From positions 420,709 to 484,708 of the forward strand of contig CH003196.1 of NCBI GenBank assembly GCA_000149265.1: a DNA stretch of 64,000 bases, in the 5' to 3' direction. Below, piece after piece: positions 1-9,990 of this stretch (its first letter is position 1; every line of letters begins with the position of its first letter). The translations under genes and the position numbers were made by a program. The DNA comes from Ciona savignyi (taxonomy: Eukaryota; Chordata; Ascidiacea; Phlebobranchia; Cionidae). Under the pieces are notes generated by a model. The model was not told where the DNA came from. It saw nothing but the letters and a program-made list of their open reading frames with translations, and searched no databases.

Positions 1-220
1 CGGGCTCCGTTTACAGATTTTATGTGAGAATTAAATTCTGTATAATGACTTAAATGAGTCCAGTTGAGTGCCGAACGGTTAATTTGACCGACTGATATAC
101 AAACAGCGGCGTTTACATTTACGTTACGGAGCTAGAGAATCTCCAAATTTCCCGGATACAAAGTCAGACCAGGTGTATTATGCTTACATACCCTGTTTAG
201 CAAAACCAGTATTTATTTAC

Positions 221-3200
221 ATTTTGGCATCTTTGGCAGATCGGCACGAGAGATACCGTTGAACTTGTGACTGGTTAACCGCATAAAGGCCGCATACGAA
301 GATCGAACCTCCTGCAGTTAAACTCCATACACTATGGCGTATTCGTGGGTCCAAATCGAATCTGCAAAATGGTTTAATATGGAGTCATGTATAAAATTAC
401 TAGTTATGTAATATACACAAATTACCCCTTTAAAAGTTGGTCATAACATTTTTATTTTAGTCATTAAAGATTTTGGTGATCATGTATTTTAAAGTATATA
501 TTTTGAATGACAACTTTTGAAATGACAAAGTATAATTGGAATGACAGAATGACAAAGTATAATTAATGAGAACATAATTAAAATAAGTTACAATTTTTGT
601 ACAATTTTTGATTGAACACAACCTAAATTCGCTAACACGACCACCTCGCTAACGCGACCGCTTGATGACGGTCCCATAGGTAGTCAGGTAAGTAAGGTTC
701 CACTGTACCGATTTAAAACTTACTGCCCAAACTCTATTCTGCTTCCCTGTTCGCATAATTTCCATATATTTGCAAATCCTCCAAGTTTCAAGGAACCCTG
801 TATAAGTATCGCCACGAAGCCAACGAGCATTATGCTTGCTTGCAGGGCGTCAGTCCATATCACACCTTTAAGCCCTCCCTGTGTACAATGATGTGATGAG
901 AATCGAAATGTAACGTCCGGATATTTTTAGAAGCTAAATAAGAACTCTGCGGTAAGCCGAAAGCCAAAAGGGTTGGAAATCAAAAACACTCACCGGCTAT
1001 ACGATTGTTTATTGTTACTTTAGACGATTGTTTTTTTGTTGTATTACCAGCAGAAATACTACACGAAAATCTTTAACTGCTTTTAATTTTTTTTAAATAC
1101 TCACCAAGCAACTGTAGAAGATGCAGACCAGCCCAGTTGACACAACTGCACCCCATAAGTTGAACCCAGTTACTGTAAGTATAATATGTGGTAACTTCTC
1201 GTTATAGGTTATTGTACCAAGAAAATAATGAAGTAAAATTAATTTATAGAACTATTCAAGTGCACCTTTTTTAAAAAAAAAGTGTTAGAAGAAAGCCTAA
1301 CAAGTGACAGAATAAACCACACAATATATTATATTAGGCACACCAGGTGTGTATGCTTTGTATAAGCATTCTGTTGGTTTAATAAGATAATACAATAACA
1401 TTAGATCCCCAAACAGGAAGCGCAGAAATTAGTTCGGATTTTCCCACTAGTAACAACATAAATTAATAGCATCCTATATGAAATGATGAATAACCACAGC
1501 AGCACGTATCAAACATACCACTGTTCAGTGTAAGGGCAGGTGCAAAGATCACGATTCCTCCGTAAAGTATAGTCTGTATCATGAACAAGGCCGTTGCTGT
1601 TAATCTTACAGTTTTGTTGAACCGCATCTCCAAGTACTGTGTATATAAAACGAAGTTAACCGTTAAATTTAACATATTTCTATTTTAAGTTTTATATGCC
1701 ATAGTAATTCCTCCTGTTCAGTAACGCCTCTAGTTTATTGTGAATAGGATAGGATATTCATGTGTATCCCGTGGAATGGAAAAACCAAGGGGGGTTAACA
1801 CACGGACAATCGTCAGATCACCTCGTGCCCACCGTCGGGTTACCGGAGATATTGCAGTGTGTTTTGTATGATAGACACTGTCCTTCAATTTGGTAGAACC
1901 CGTTAATCTGCCGGGTTCAGACAATTTCCGTAAAGTGCCTTGCCCAAGGACGCAGCCAACTAATTAGCGACCAATTTCGCACCTGCAACCTTTTAATTAA
2001 AAAGCGACGCATTAAACCGACAGAAGTGATAATATTGCAATGTTTGATATATCCTTAGTTTAGGTCATTCCCGGTATAAAATAACGGAAATTATAACAAA
2101 TTAAAGCACAAAAAACTATTCTAAACCAAACAGTCGTTAAAAGACGTCATTAAAAAGGATATCAATATTAAATATAGCCGAAGCAGCGGCCAAAACTAGA
2201 CGAGAATACAAACAAAATTAATTAAGAAACAACCCATATCTGGTCGTTAGATCAAGCTTATTAAACATTAAAAATTACACGAACCTCATACACAGTTGTG
2301 AGTCCCATGTTGTAAAACACGGGAACAAAGATCTCTGCCGTTATAAAAAGGGCGATTAACATTCCAACCACCAACCTGAAAGAAGATAAAGTAAAGATTT
2401 CTTTCATGATAGGATAGGATATTCGTAAATTGCCTTGCCCAAGGCCACAACCGACTAGCTAGCGACCAGTTTCGCAGCTGCAACCTTTCGGTTGAAAGGC
2501 TTCGCACTATACCTTCAGAGGTCGGACAAATGAGTGAACTTGATGAAAATGTGTGTGTAAATTAGTGGTATAGATTTTCTGTTTTTAATGTTGAATAACG
2601 TGGTCATACTGTTTTTCCTAAGCAGTTGATGTATGCGTGAGGGTGGAAGATAACTTTTTCTTTAAGTTAAAGACGCTAGAAATTTATACCTCTAAAAATA
2701 CTGCTAATTTATGGGGTCGCGCTTTGTTAATAAACTTCAACATGGGGTGTGTTAGTGAGAAAATAATAAATGATAAAGTATTTATACAGAGGGGCAGTTT
2801 CGTTAGAGAAACTTCCATACACAAATATCCATATAATTACTATATGTCCTACCGGTTAGTCTGGTGGTTTAATGCGGCGCCTTTCAACCGAAAGGTTGTT
2901 GATTCGAAACTGATCACTAGCTAGTCGGTTGTTTCCTTGAGTAAGGCACTTGACGGACATTGCCTGAAACCAGCGAAATAATGGGTTCCATTATATTAAA
3001 AGAACGTGTTAATCATACACAACACAGTGCAATAGCTCCGATAACCCGACGGTGGGCGCGACGTGATCTGACGATTGCCCGTGTGCTAACCCCCTTGGTT
3101 TTCCCATTCACGGGGATAAACATGCACAAATACGCTTGCTGAAACAACTTAACCCACACTCACCAGGCGTACATTGTCCCAAATCGATAAACTTCCACGG

Positions 3201-3688
3201 GTGTTCCAAGCACCGTAACAGCCGACATGAAACTAACTGCGAGAGAAAATCCGACTGGATAGGGACTCATAGATCTGGATTGTTTGAGAAATAGGTTAAA
3301 AAATCAAAAAATATCCGCTGTTTAACAAAGTTTTATAAACACAATATATATGTAATCCCACATATAAATTAGCAACAATAAAAACGTAATGATGTACCCA
3401 AATTATATACCAGTTACGTATAGAAATAAATAAAAGCAATATTATATTGTTAGAATTTATTTAAACGTTCTACAAATTGGTATATTGAGGGCTACACTCA
3501 ATGTATCTCCACATTAAGATTAAGCTACCGCACGAAATTGAAAGTCACCTTCCCGCTAACAAGTACTCCTCTGTGTTCCTCTTCTTTCGATCCCTGATCG
3601 CGAAGAAGAGTCCAATAAGAGTGGATGCCACCAGCATAATAGCGAAGACGACATAATCGCCGACCGAGAACGTCCTTGTCGTTTGCAT
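221..3688 (-). CDS. SLC5A8-like sodium-coupled monocarboxylate transporter, paralogue 1 (exons 1-7, partial)
   Basis: Exons on the minus strand: 3549-3688, 3164-3274, 2285-2375, 1519-1636, 1105-1172, 724-878 and 221-361. They give 274 codons and continue left of the window. The start ATG is at 3688, followed by [13 protein letters not shown] (first TM segment), then [31 protein letters not shown] and [16 protein letters not shown]. These are hallmarks of the SLC5A8/SLC5A12 branch of the sodium/solute symporters, plasma-membrane carriers of lactate, pyruvate and short-chain acids. All seven exons match the lengths of the plus-strand paralogue at 9991-19052 exactly (140, 111, 91, 118, 68, 155, 141), with the same phases and GT/AG borders. 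I saw no stop or frame break, so it looks functional. Substrate is inferred from family only. An acceptor (ATTGCAG) precedes the ATG, so there is an upstream noncoding exon or trans-splice site. Confidence 0.9.
616..702. mobile_element. pogo-like MITE, truncated, in intron 6 of SLC5A paralogue 1
   Basis: On the minus strand the element opens CAGTGGAACC directly after a TA and runs through CTGACTACCTATGGGACCGT. It lies 18 bp past exon 6. The plus paralogue has the same family, in the same orientation, at the same offset after its exon 6 (13218). The distal end is not recognisable here. Confidence 0.75.
1740..2022 (-). mobile_element. SINE family A, near full length
   Basis: GGATAGGATATTCATG tail at the low-coordinate end and the tRNA-like head at the other. 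Lies in intron 3 of SLC5A paralogue 1, in the gene's sense orientation. The plus paralogue has no matching copy at this site. Confidence 0.85.
2110..2215. repeat. Unclassified interspersed repeat family C
   Basis: Contains CAGTCGTTAAAAGACGTC, then AAAAAGGATAT and a CGGCC block. The same order occurs at 35690-35790 and 51080-51145 and, in reverse, at 16065-16500. No coding potential seen. Confidence 0.55.
2408..2528 (-). mobile_element. SINE family A, internally deleted
   Basis: Tail GGATAGGATATTC is joined directly to the head half (GCCTTGCCCAAGGCC onward). The central 150 bp of the family are missing. Lies in intron 2 of SLC5A paralogue 1. Confidence 0.75.
2847..3137 (+). mobile_element. 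SINE family A, near full length
   Basis: Head CCGGTTAGTCTGGTGG through ACGGGGATAAACATG; the terminal TATCC repeats are lost. Antisense in intron 2 of SLC5A paralogue 1, only 25 bp from exon 2. Confidence 0.85.
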
Positions 3689-3779
3689 TTCTATCAAGCA
3701 GCCTTATCAAGCTAATTGCACCTGCAATATTAACAAATCATGAATAAAGTATATGACTATCGTAAACCTAAAACAATAT

Positions 3780-3846
3780 AGGATAAGATAGGATATTCAT
3801 GTTTATCCCCGTAGCAACGCACTAAACTGCCAGACTAACCAGCCGG
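3780..3846 (-). mobile_element. SINE family A, head plus tail only
   Basis: About 67 bp: tail GGATAAGATAGGATATTCAT joined to the head end CAGACTAACCAGCCGG. It interrupts sequence that is continuous in the plus paralogue (around 9380), so it is a post-duplication insertion with a readable empty site. Confidence 0.75.
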
Positions 3847-3949
3847 ATAAGACTAAATTAAAATAAAACATTACAGAAAAACGTAGTGAAATTATCAACC
3901 AAGTAACCAGTCCATTATCACCAAGTTAAATTGAACATTTCACGATCTA

Positions 3950-6055
3950 CTGCCCTATTTACAAGATCTAGGGTGTTTGTACGCAAATTAAGGAAGTCAT
4001 TGCTAATGATTTTGCTTTCTTTTATCCAACTACAATTTCCTAACTATAATGATCATTGTAAAGTGCTATTAATAGCCCACCCTCATCGAATTAACTGGTA
4101 CTGAATGGTATTTAAAGAAAATCAATTTATATACTGATGCTTATAAAAAATCCAAATAACATTTTGTAAAAATACTTGCTGTTTTGGCCTTAGGGTGTTT
4201 TGCATTCTTCAGAAAACTGTTTCATATTTAAACTTGAATTTTTTTCTCTGGTATTTATACGTCATTTACTGTGCACACAATAATGTAGTTTCGGAAATGA
4301 AATTCCGCGAATTTTACGTTGGCCGTCTTCCAAATAACGAGTTCTTCGAAATATACGCATGACCCGCAAAACCTTCAACTTTGTAAATAATTGGCATTCA
4401 AAAACACATACACATAAAGCCCACGTATAACAATCATTTATTCTTGTAATTTCGATAATTAGGGAAATTGTCAAAATTTAGCAATATGAACTAGCATGAA
4501 CGGGAAATTATACTTTAATACAGCAAGAAACCACAATATAAAACTCTGTATATCACCCAGCGAATAAAAGTCAGAGCTAACGCTTACCGATACTAAGTTA
4601 ACAGACCGGAACCATACTGCTGTTTACTTAGCTTAAACTTCAAACGCTCATTTCAAAACCGACATCACATTCAAAACTGCACATTTTTGTAGGTATTAAC
4701 ATAAACTAATTTACGTTTCCGCAAAACTTTACAAGAGTCGGTTAAAAACAATAAGTTTAAAAACGTTGCCGACCTTTGATTGACAGTTATGTCTTTTCAC
4801 AGGTGACTTAAGAAAAAAAAATTATAAAAATGTTGGTAAACGGGCTATATATATATAATTATAAATAGTTTCTCCATCTTAAAAAACGAGAGACACTTAA
4901 TGTGACAATAATTTGTCTTCGGCTTAACTCCGCTACATTTCTCCGCTTAAAACCGACAGTCAACTGTACTGTCCATACGCCTTCCTAATTTCCGCATATA
5001 ATGACATTATAACGTGATATAAACAATGAAGACTCAATCATTACTCACAAACGACGCTAGCACTACCATCGGTTTTGACAGAAAACGGAAGAACTAAGGT
5101 AATCGCCTCTCCATCAAGACTACTACAATTTTAAAACTCGACGCTAAAAATAGAAAAATAATCAAAATTAACGCAGACACTATTATAACAAACTATATTT
5201 TAAGTTTTTTAATTTTAATATACTAACACTAATATTTTATTTCAACTTACTTTAATTTTGCATGGAAATAAGTGGGTACGGTCACAGAAGAAATAAGAGC
5301 AAAAATAGTACTTTATTTGCGATAAAGAGGGTAGAATTGCAACGAATAAAGGGGCGCGTTCAAGAGAAACAATTTAAACAAACAATTAACTGCTATATCT
5401 GCAATATGTCATATGTACAATGTGTTTCTATTGGCATACCTTCATGATTTCTAGAATAAATACCAAACTTGACTTTGCTCTGCCGTTAAAACGCATAGGA
5501 CAACATATATCAGAATCTAGAGATATGCTTAATTGCAATTAACCACACCATTCAAATTTGCCAAACGAGTTAACGACATTACTGGGGCCTACGTGTTAGA
5601 GGACAACACATGAAGACAACTGGACGTCGTGGACGAACCGCTGGTGTGCCCAAGAAGAAGTAAACTTGAAAAATTCAAACGACACATCGCGGCAAAATTA
5701 AAGACTCCTCGGCCGCATGATACAAAAACATTTAATAGTTGCTTAGATTTGTTAGTCTTTATTTACAAGACAAGACTACTTAAAAGTATAGGTTAGACTT
5801 TGCATGCCACCATTCAAATTACCACTTTCAACTATAGCAACAGAAAATGAATCGTTTTTAAAATAAATCTTTATAAAACGGCTTTAAAATCTAATCATTA
5901 AACGTTTCACATATATTTATATTACACTCTGACAACGGTAGTACTTTATGCTTCAATACACACTGCCCCATTTTCCAATAACTGTGTGAGTTTAAAAAAT
6001 AGCACGTCAAAAGCGTGACATTTAACCAAAACAAACCTGTGATTGATGTTACTTA
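3950..6055. other. AT-rich spacer between the divergent SLC5A genes
   Basis: Homology between the two SLC5A flanks stops near 3950 (matching about 9285 on the other arm). Beyond that I recognise no gene or repeat. An open stretch at about 5610-5800 is short, starts after a stop codon and matches nothing I know. Confidence 0.5.
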
Positions 6056-6266
6056 GGATAGGATATTCATGTTTATCCCAGTGAACGGAAAAACCAAGAG
6101 GGTTAACACACATGCAATCGTCAGATCACCTCGCACCCATCGTCGGGTTACCGGAGCTTTTGCAGTGTGTTGTATAATTGAGACATTCCTTTATTTTGGT
6201 AGAACCCATCATTCCGCTGGGTTCAGGCAATGTCCATAAAGTGCCTTGCCCTTCGGGTCGGACAAA
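6056..6266 (-). mobile_element. SINE family A, tRNA-like head shortened
   Basis: Tail AGGATAGGATATTCATG at 6056, body to GTGCCTTGCCC, then a jump to GGTCGGACA, so the D/T-arm part of the head is missing. Confidence 0.8.
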
Positions 6267-6570
6267 CTTATATTATTGAAATAACGTATTGTGTTAAGTA
6301 CCCGATATTGATGGATGATTAAAATTTAAAGATTAATTTTTTTGGATCTAATCCATCTGACGGCTAAGTTTCTTACAGCTGATCAATTACCTCGATTAGA
6401 GCGTCGGTGTATATGTTTTTTTGTGACCTAGTCTTATACGCAAAGTAATGATAACATTATTTAGCTCCATTCCATTTTTTTATATAAATGTGATGGGTAA
6501 CAATTGCAACTCTTTTCGATTAAGCCAATAAAAATAACTTCTTGCGTTGCCACAACGGTCCGTCTGTGGT

Positions 6571-6869
6571 AGGATAGGAGAATAGAATATTCATGTTTAT
6601 CCTCGTGAATGGGAAAACCAGTGGGTTAACACATGGGCAATCGTCAGATTACCTCGCGCTCACCGTCGGGTTACCTAAGCTATTGCAGCGTGTTGTATAT
6701 GATAGACACGTTCCTTCAATTTGGTAGAACCCATTAATCCGCTGGGTTCAAGCAATGTCCGTAAAGTGTCTTGCCCAAGGACACAACCGACTATCTAGCG
6801 ACCAGTTTCGCACCTACAACCTTTCGATTGAAAGGCGACGCACTTAACCGCTAGACCAACGGGCCGGAC
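6571..6869 (-). mobile_element. SINE family A, full length
   Basis: Runs from an irregular tail (GGATAGGAGAATAGAATATTC) to the head GGTCTAGCGGTTAAGTGC read on the minus strand. It abuts a 3' scrap of another copy (TTGCCTGAACCTAGCGG) and then the Gypsy fragment. Confidence 0.85.
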
Positions 6870-6895
6870 AATTGCCTGAACCTAGCGGATTAATG

Positions 6896-7640
6896 GTCGT
6901 CTATTGCATCAACTAAATTTCGATGGAACGGGCTTGGATGACGTAGATTGAAGATCCGTCATGAAAGTTTTGGCGAATTTGCTTTGTAGGATGATGGCAG
7001 AGGTTTGACAAGTGTTGTCAATCACACTATTGACACATGAGGTTCGCCACCGATCTGACAGTATAGGCCAGTGGTTTTTAAACTGGGGGGGCGCGCCCCC
7101 CTTGGGGGGGCGTGAAAGCTTTTCAAGGGGGGCGCGAGTATGACAGTGACATATTGATAAAAACAGCATTAAATTACAGTCAAACCTCGTATTTCTCGTT
7201 AACCCTAATCCAATAGATTAATCTGTGACCTAGTTTTAAAAAAAACAATTTTTCTGGGCTATAATTCGTTACTGTTTTAATTTTCGCTGTCTTTTTTATA
7301 TCGACACATCGTTATATGCTTCGCCTTCTATTTTTCATAAATTTGATTTTTGAGTAGGTGAGGCGTGAGCATGAATCACAAATCTTAAGGGGAGCGCGAC
7401 TGAAAAAGTTTAAGAACCACTGGTATAGGCGAATGTCGGAAGACCAAAAACGGCAGGTAGACGAATCGGTTGACGAAATGTACAATGGTGGTGTTATAAG
7501 AGCATTGAAATCACCCTGGTCAAGTCTAGTCGTTCTTGTACGCAAGAAAGACAGCAATATGCGTTTTGCATTGACTACAGAGCTTTAAACACTTACACAA
7601 AACGACAGGTCTTATATACGCGAACCCTATAGTTGTTACA
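6896..7640 (+). pseudogene. Ty3/Gypsy reverse transcriptase fragment, broken
   Basis: A degenerate pol fragment. Upstream of the inserted hAT MITE the frame reads NHTIDT and GSPPI with in-frame stops. Downstream it reads YRRMSEDQ and VIRALKSPWSSLVVLVRKKD, the start of a Gypsy reverse transcriptase domain. A one-base loss near 7567 then shifts the reading into the ALNTYTKRQ part. Stops, the frameshift, the insertion at 7069-7422 and the absence of LTRs or the YxDD region show it is dead. No restored protein is given. Confidence 0.8.
7069..7422. mobile_element. hAT MITE inserted in the Gypsy fragment
   Basis: 354 bp with ends CAGTGGTTTTTAAACT and AAGAACCACTG, flanked by a perfect 8-bp target duplication GTATAGGC (7061-7068 and 7423-7430). 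Removing it rejoins the Gypsy frame across one duplication copy. The left part holds a G-run/C-run palindrome around GGGGGGGCGCGCCCCCC. Confidence 0.9.
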
Positions 7641-7854
7641 CTTGGTTTAGCGTGATGGCTCTTGCCTGTCAGGCAATTGTCGATACTTTTTTACAAGTAT
7701 CGTCGTAGCCCTACTTTAACCAAGCTGGCACGATAAGGAAAGGGAAAATGAAATGTGCATATTCTTATCATATACTATTTTAATCGTTTGTACGAATCAA
7801 ACATATGTCGGCCGTCTGGTGGCATAATAATAATAAAATGCGCCATCTCGTAAT

Positions 7855-8295
7855 GCGGTGGTACGGTTGTGTGGTTGAATGGTTAACGCGACCGATACAT
7901 ATACCGACTCTTATACCAAACAAACGGTCCTAGTGACGAGCCCTTCATGGGTTCGAAACTTGGCTCAGTTAAAAAAAAATGCAGTTTGCGGTGGTACGGT
8001 TGTGTGGCCGAATGGTTAACGCGACCGATACATATACAGATTTCAAAATAAAAACCGGTCTTGGTGACGAACATATCACGGGTTCAAAACCTAGCCAGGT
8101 AAAAAAATGTTATAAGCTTTTTCGAAATATTATCATTAATTAAATCATTATATAAAAAAAATGACGTTTGCGGTTTCGAACGGTTGTGTGGCTGAATGGT
8201 TAACGCAATCGATTCATATTCTGGCGAAAAACGGTTATAATGACGAGAATATCATGGGTTCGAAATATAGCCTAGAAAAAAAAGGTTTGCAGTTT
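7855..8295 (+). mobile_element. SINE family B, array of three direct copies
   Basis: Three units start at 7855, 7988 and 8170. Each opens GCGGT and contains TGTGGYYGAATGGTTAACGC (box A-like) and GGGTTCRAA (box B-like). Each ends in an A-run followed by GCAGTTT or GACGTTT. Lengths are 133, 182 and about 126 bp. They cannot fold as intact tRNAs because the anticodon region is A-rich and variable. Confidence 0.8.
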
Positions 8296-9264
8296 ACAAT
8301 GTTTGCGTAACAGCTGTTATGAATGTTCAATACATATTTACGATGTTATGCCTAAAGGGCATTTTATGGAAGTTGCGACGTAATACTTTGCATACTAATG
8401 TGCCTTATTTTGCATATTCATATCTAATTATTTCCCTTCAAAATCCCAAAATGTTTTGTTTTGGGGAGTGGTTTCATGGCAATAGCACAAATGTTATGGC
8501 TTTTATGCTTTATCGCCGTCATCTGTTTACAATATTGAAAGTTTCAGAAGAGATCGAACCGCGAGCATGCAAATTATCTCGTAAATTCCACTAATCTACC
8601 ATCTCAAAATAAATATAACGTCATACTACAAATAAAACTTCCTTTAGTGGAGAAATAAGGAGCGAGGCTGTGCCAGCTAAACAAACGTGCGTTATTGCTT
8701 TATTAATTTCAGAAAAAAAGTACTAAGTAAACAAATAATCATTTAATACCTTTATAAAAGGCGTGCGCAAAGTAAAAAAGGCGCTTTTGGCTTATAAAAT
8801 AAAACGCATTTAAAAATTAACGTTCACAATACTTTAGACCATAACGAGCGAACAAAGAAATATTCTGAGGTAAAATTAGTCAAAATAACAATAATTTAAA
8901 AGCTGCTCGTTGTAAAAAACTAATAAAGAGTGATGCCTGTTTTGGTTATGATTTTCGCCGAAACGAAGTTGCCTTCACGGATAACAAAAGTTTCTTTCGA
9001 AGTTGTACTCTGGGCAAATTGTTGTATACACTAAGTTAGAACTTTGGGAATACACACAGCATGGCCCAAGGCGTGCTGGACTGTTACTATAAAGTTATGA
9101 GTGTTTCACACCTTTAGACAATCACTTATCTTTTTAGACAGGCGTGGACTTGTTTTATTTGTATGTCTTGTTTAATATAGACATTTCATAATGGCTATCG
9201 AATATACCATAAAAATGTGTAATTTTAAAAATTATATAAGTTATCCTTCAAGGTATTACTAAAT
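8296..9264. other. Spacer without recognised features
   Basis: AT-rich sequence. A 91-codon open frame at 8319-8594 has no recognisable domain and no splice context. Nothing else seen. Confidence 0.5.
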
Positions 9265-9411
9265 ATATTGCAGGTGCAATTAATTTGAAATGTTCAATTT
9301 TACTTGGTGATAATGGACTGGTTACTTGGTTAATAATTTCACTACGTTTTTTCTGTAATGATTTTTTTTTAATTTAGTCTTATACTGTTTCAGGTTTACG
9401 ATAGTCATATA

Positions 9412-9927
9412 CAGTAGAACCCCGCTTACCTGACCACCTATGGGACCGTGACCAAGCGGTCGCGTTAGCGGGGTGATCGTGTTAGTGAATTTTGATTTGG
9501 AGCAAGTTGTCGTCATATGCAACTTAAATGTCTGCATTTTTACTAAATTTTTACCAAATGCCATTATTTTTATCAGATACTGCAGAATGAATTTAATACT
9601 AAAGTTTATCTTGTAAGATTCAGGACTGTTTGCCACATTTTCTTTCGCGTGGGCTTATTTATTCTTATTGTTTTGATCATAAAAGAAATTTAACCTTATT
9701 ATTTTGGTGAAAAAGGCACAATATTTAGCACATGTGGTCACTTAAGCGGATTCAAATTTTTGGTTTTGGACCAAAATATGGCGGTCCTGGTCTGGAAACC
9801 GGGGTGGTCGCGTTATTGAAACAGAATACAATGCATTTCTATAGTAAATTATTTGGGACGGCACGGAAGTGGTCCTGATAATGAGGTGGTCGTGTTATCG
9901 AGGTGGTCTTCAAGCGGGGTTCCACTG
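9412..9927. mobile_element. pogo-like MITE, 516 bp, with TA target duplication
   Basis: Ends are CAGTAGAACCCCGCTTACCT and its near inverse CAAGCGGGGTTCCACTG, each flanked by TA. The matching stretch of the minus arm (RC of about 3735-3765) reads GTCATATACTTTATTC without the element, so the empty site is preserved in the paralogue. No transposase frame. Confidence 0.9.
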
Positions 9928-9990
9928 TACTTTATTCATGATTTGTTAATATTGCAGGTGCAATTAGCTTGATAAGCCTGCTTGATAGAA

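Noticed and set aside
1..220. Search for exon 8 of SLC5A paralogue 1
   Set aside because: No segment matching the FNWLGL exon of the plus copy; it must lie beyond the left edge.
5610..5800. Open stretch reading DEPLVCPRRSKLEKFKRH
   Set aside because: About 62 codons between stops, no start, no splice evidence and no family match.
7855..8295. Candidate functional tRNA genes
   Set aside because: A- and B-box-like motifs are present, but the anticodon and acceptor stems do not pair, copies vary in length, and the family is dispersed: a SINE.
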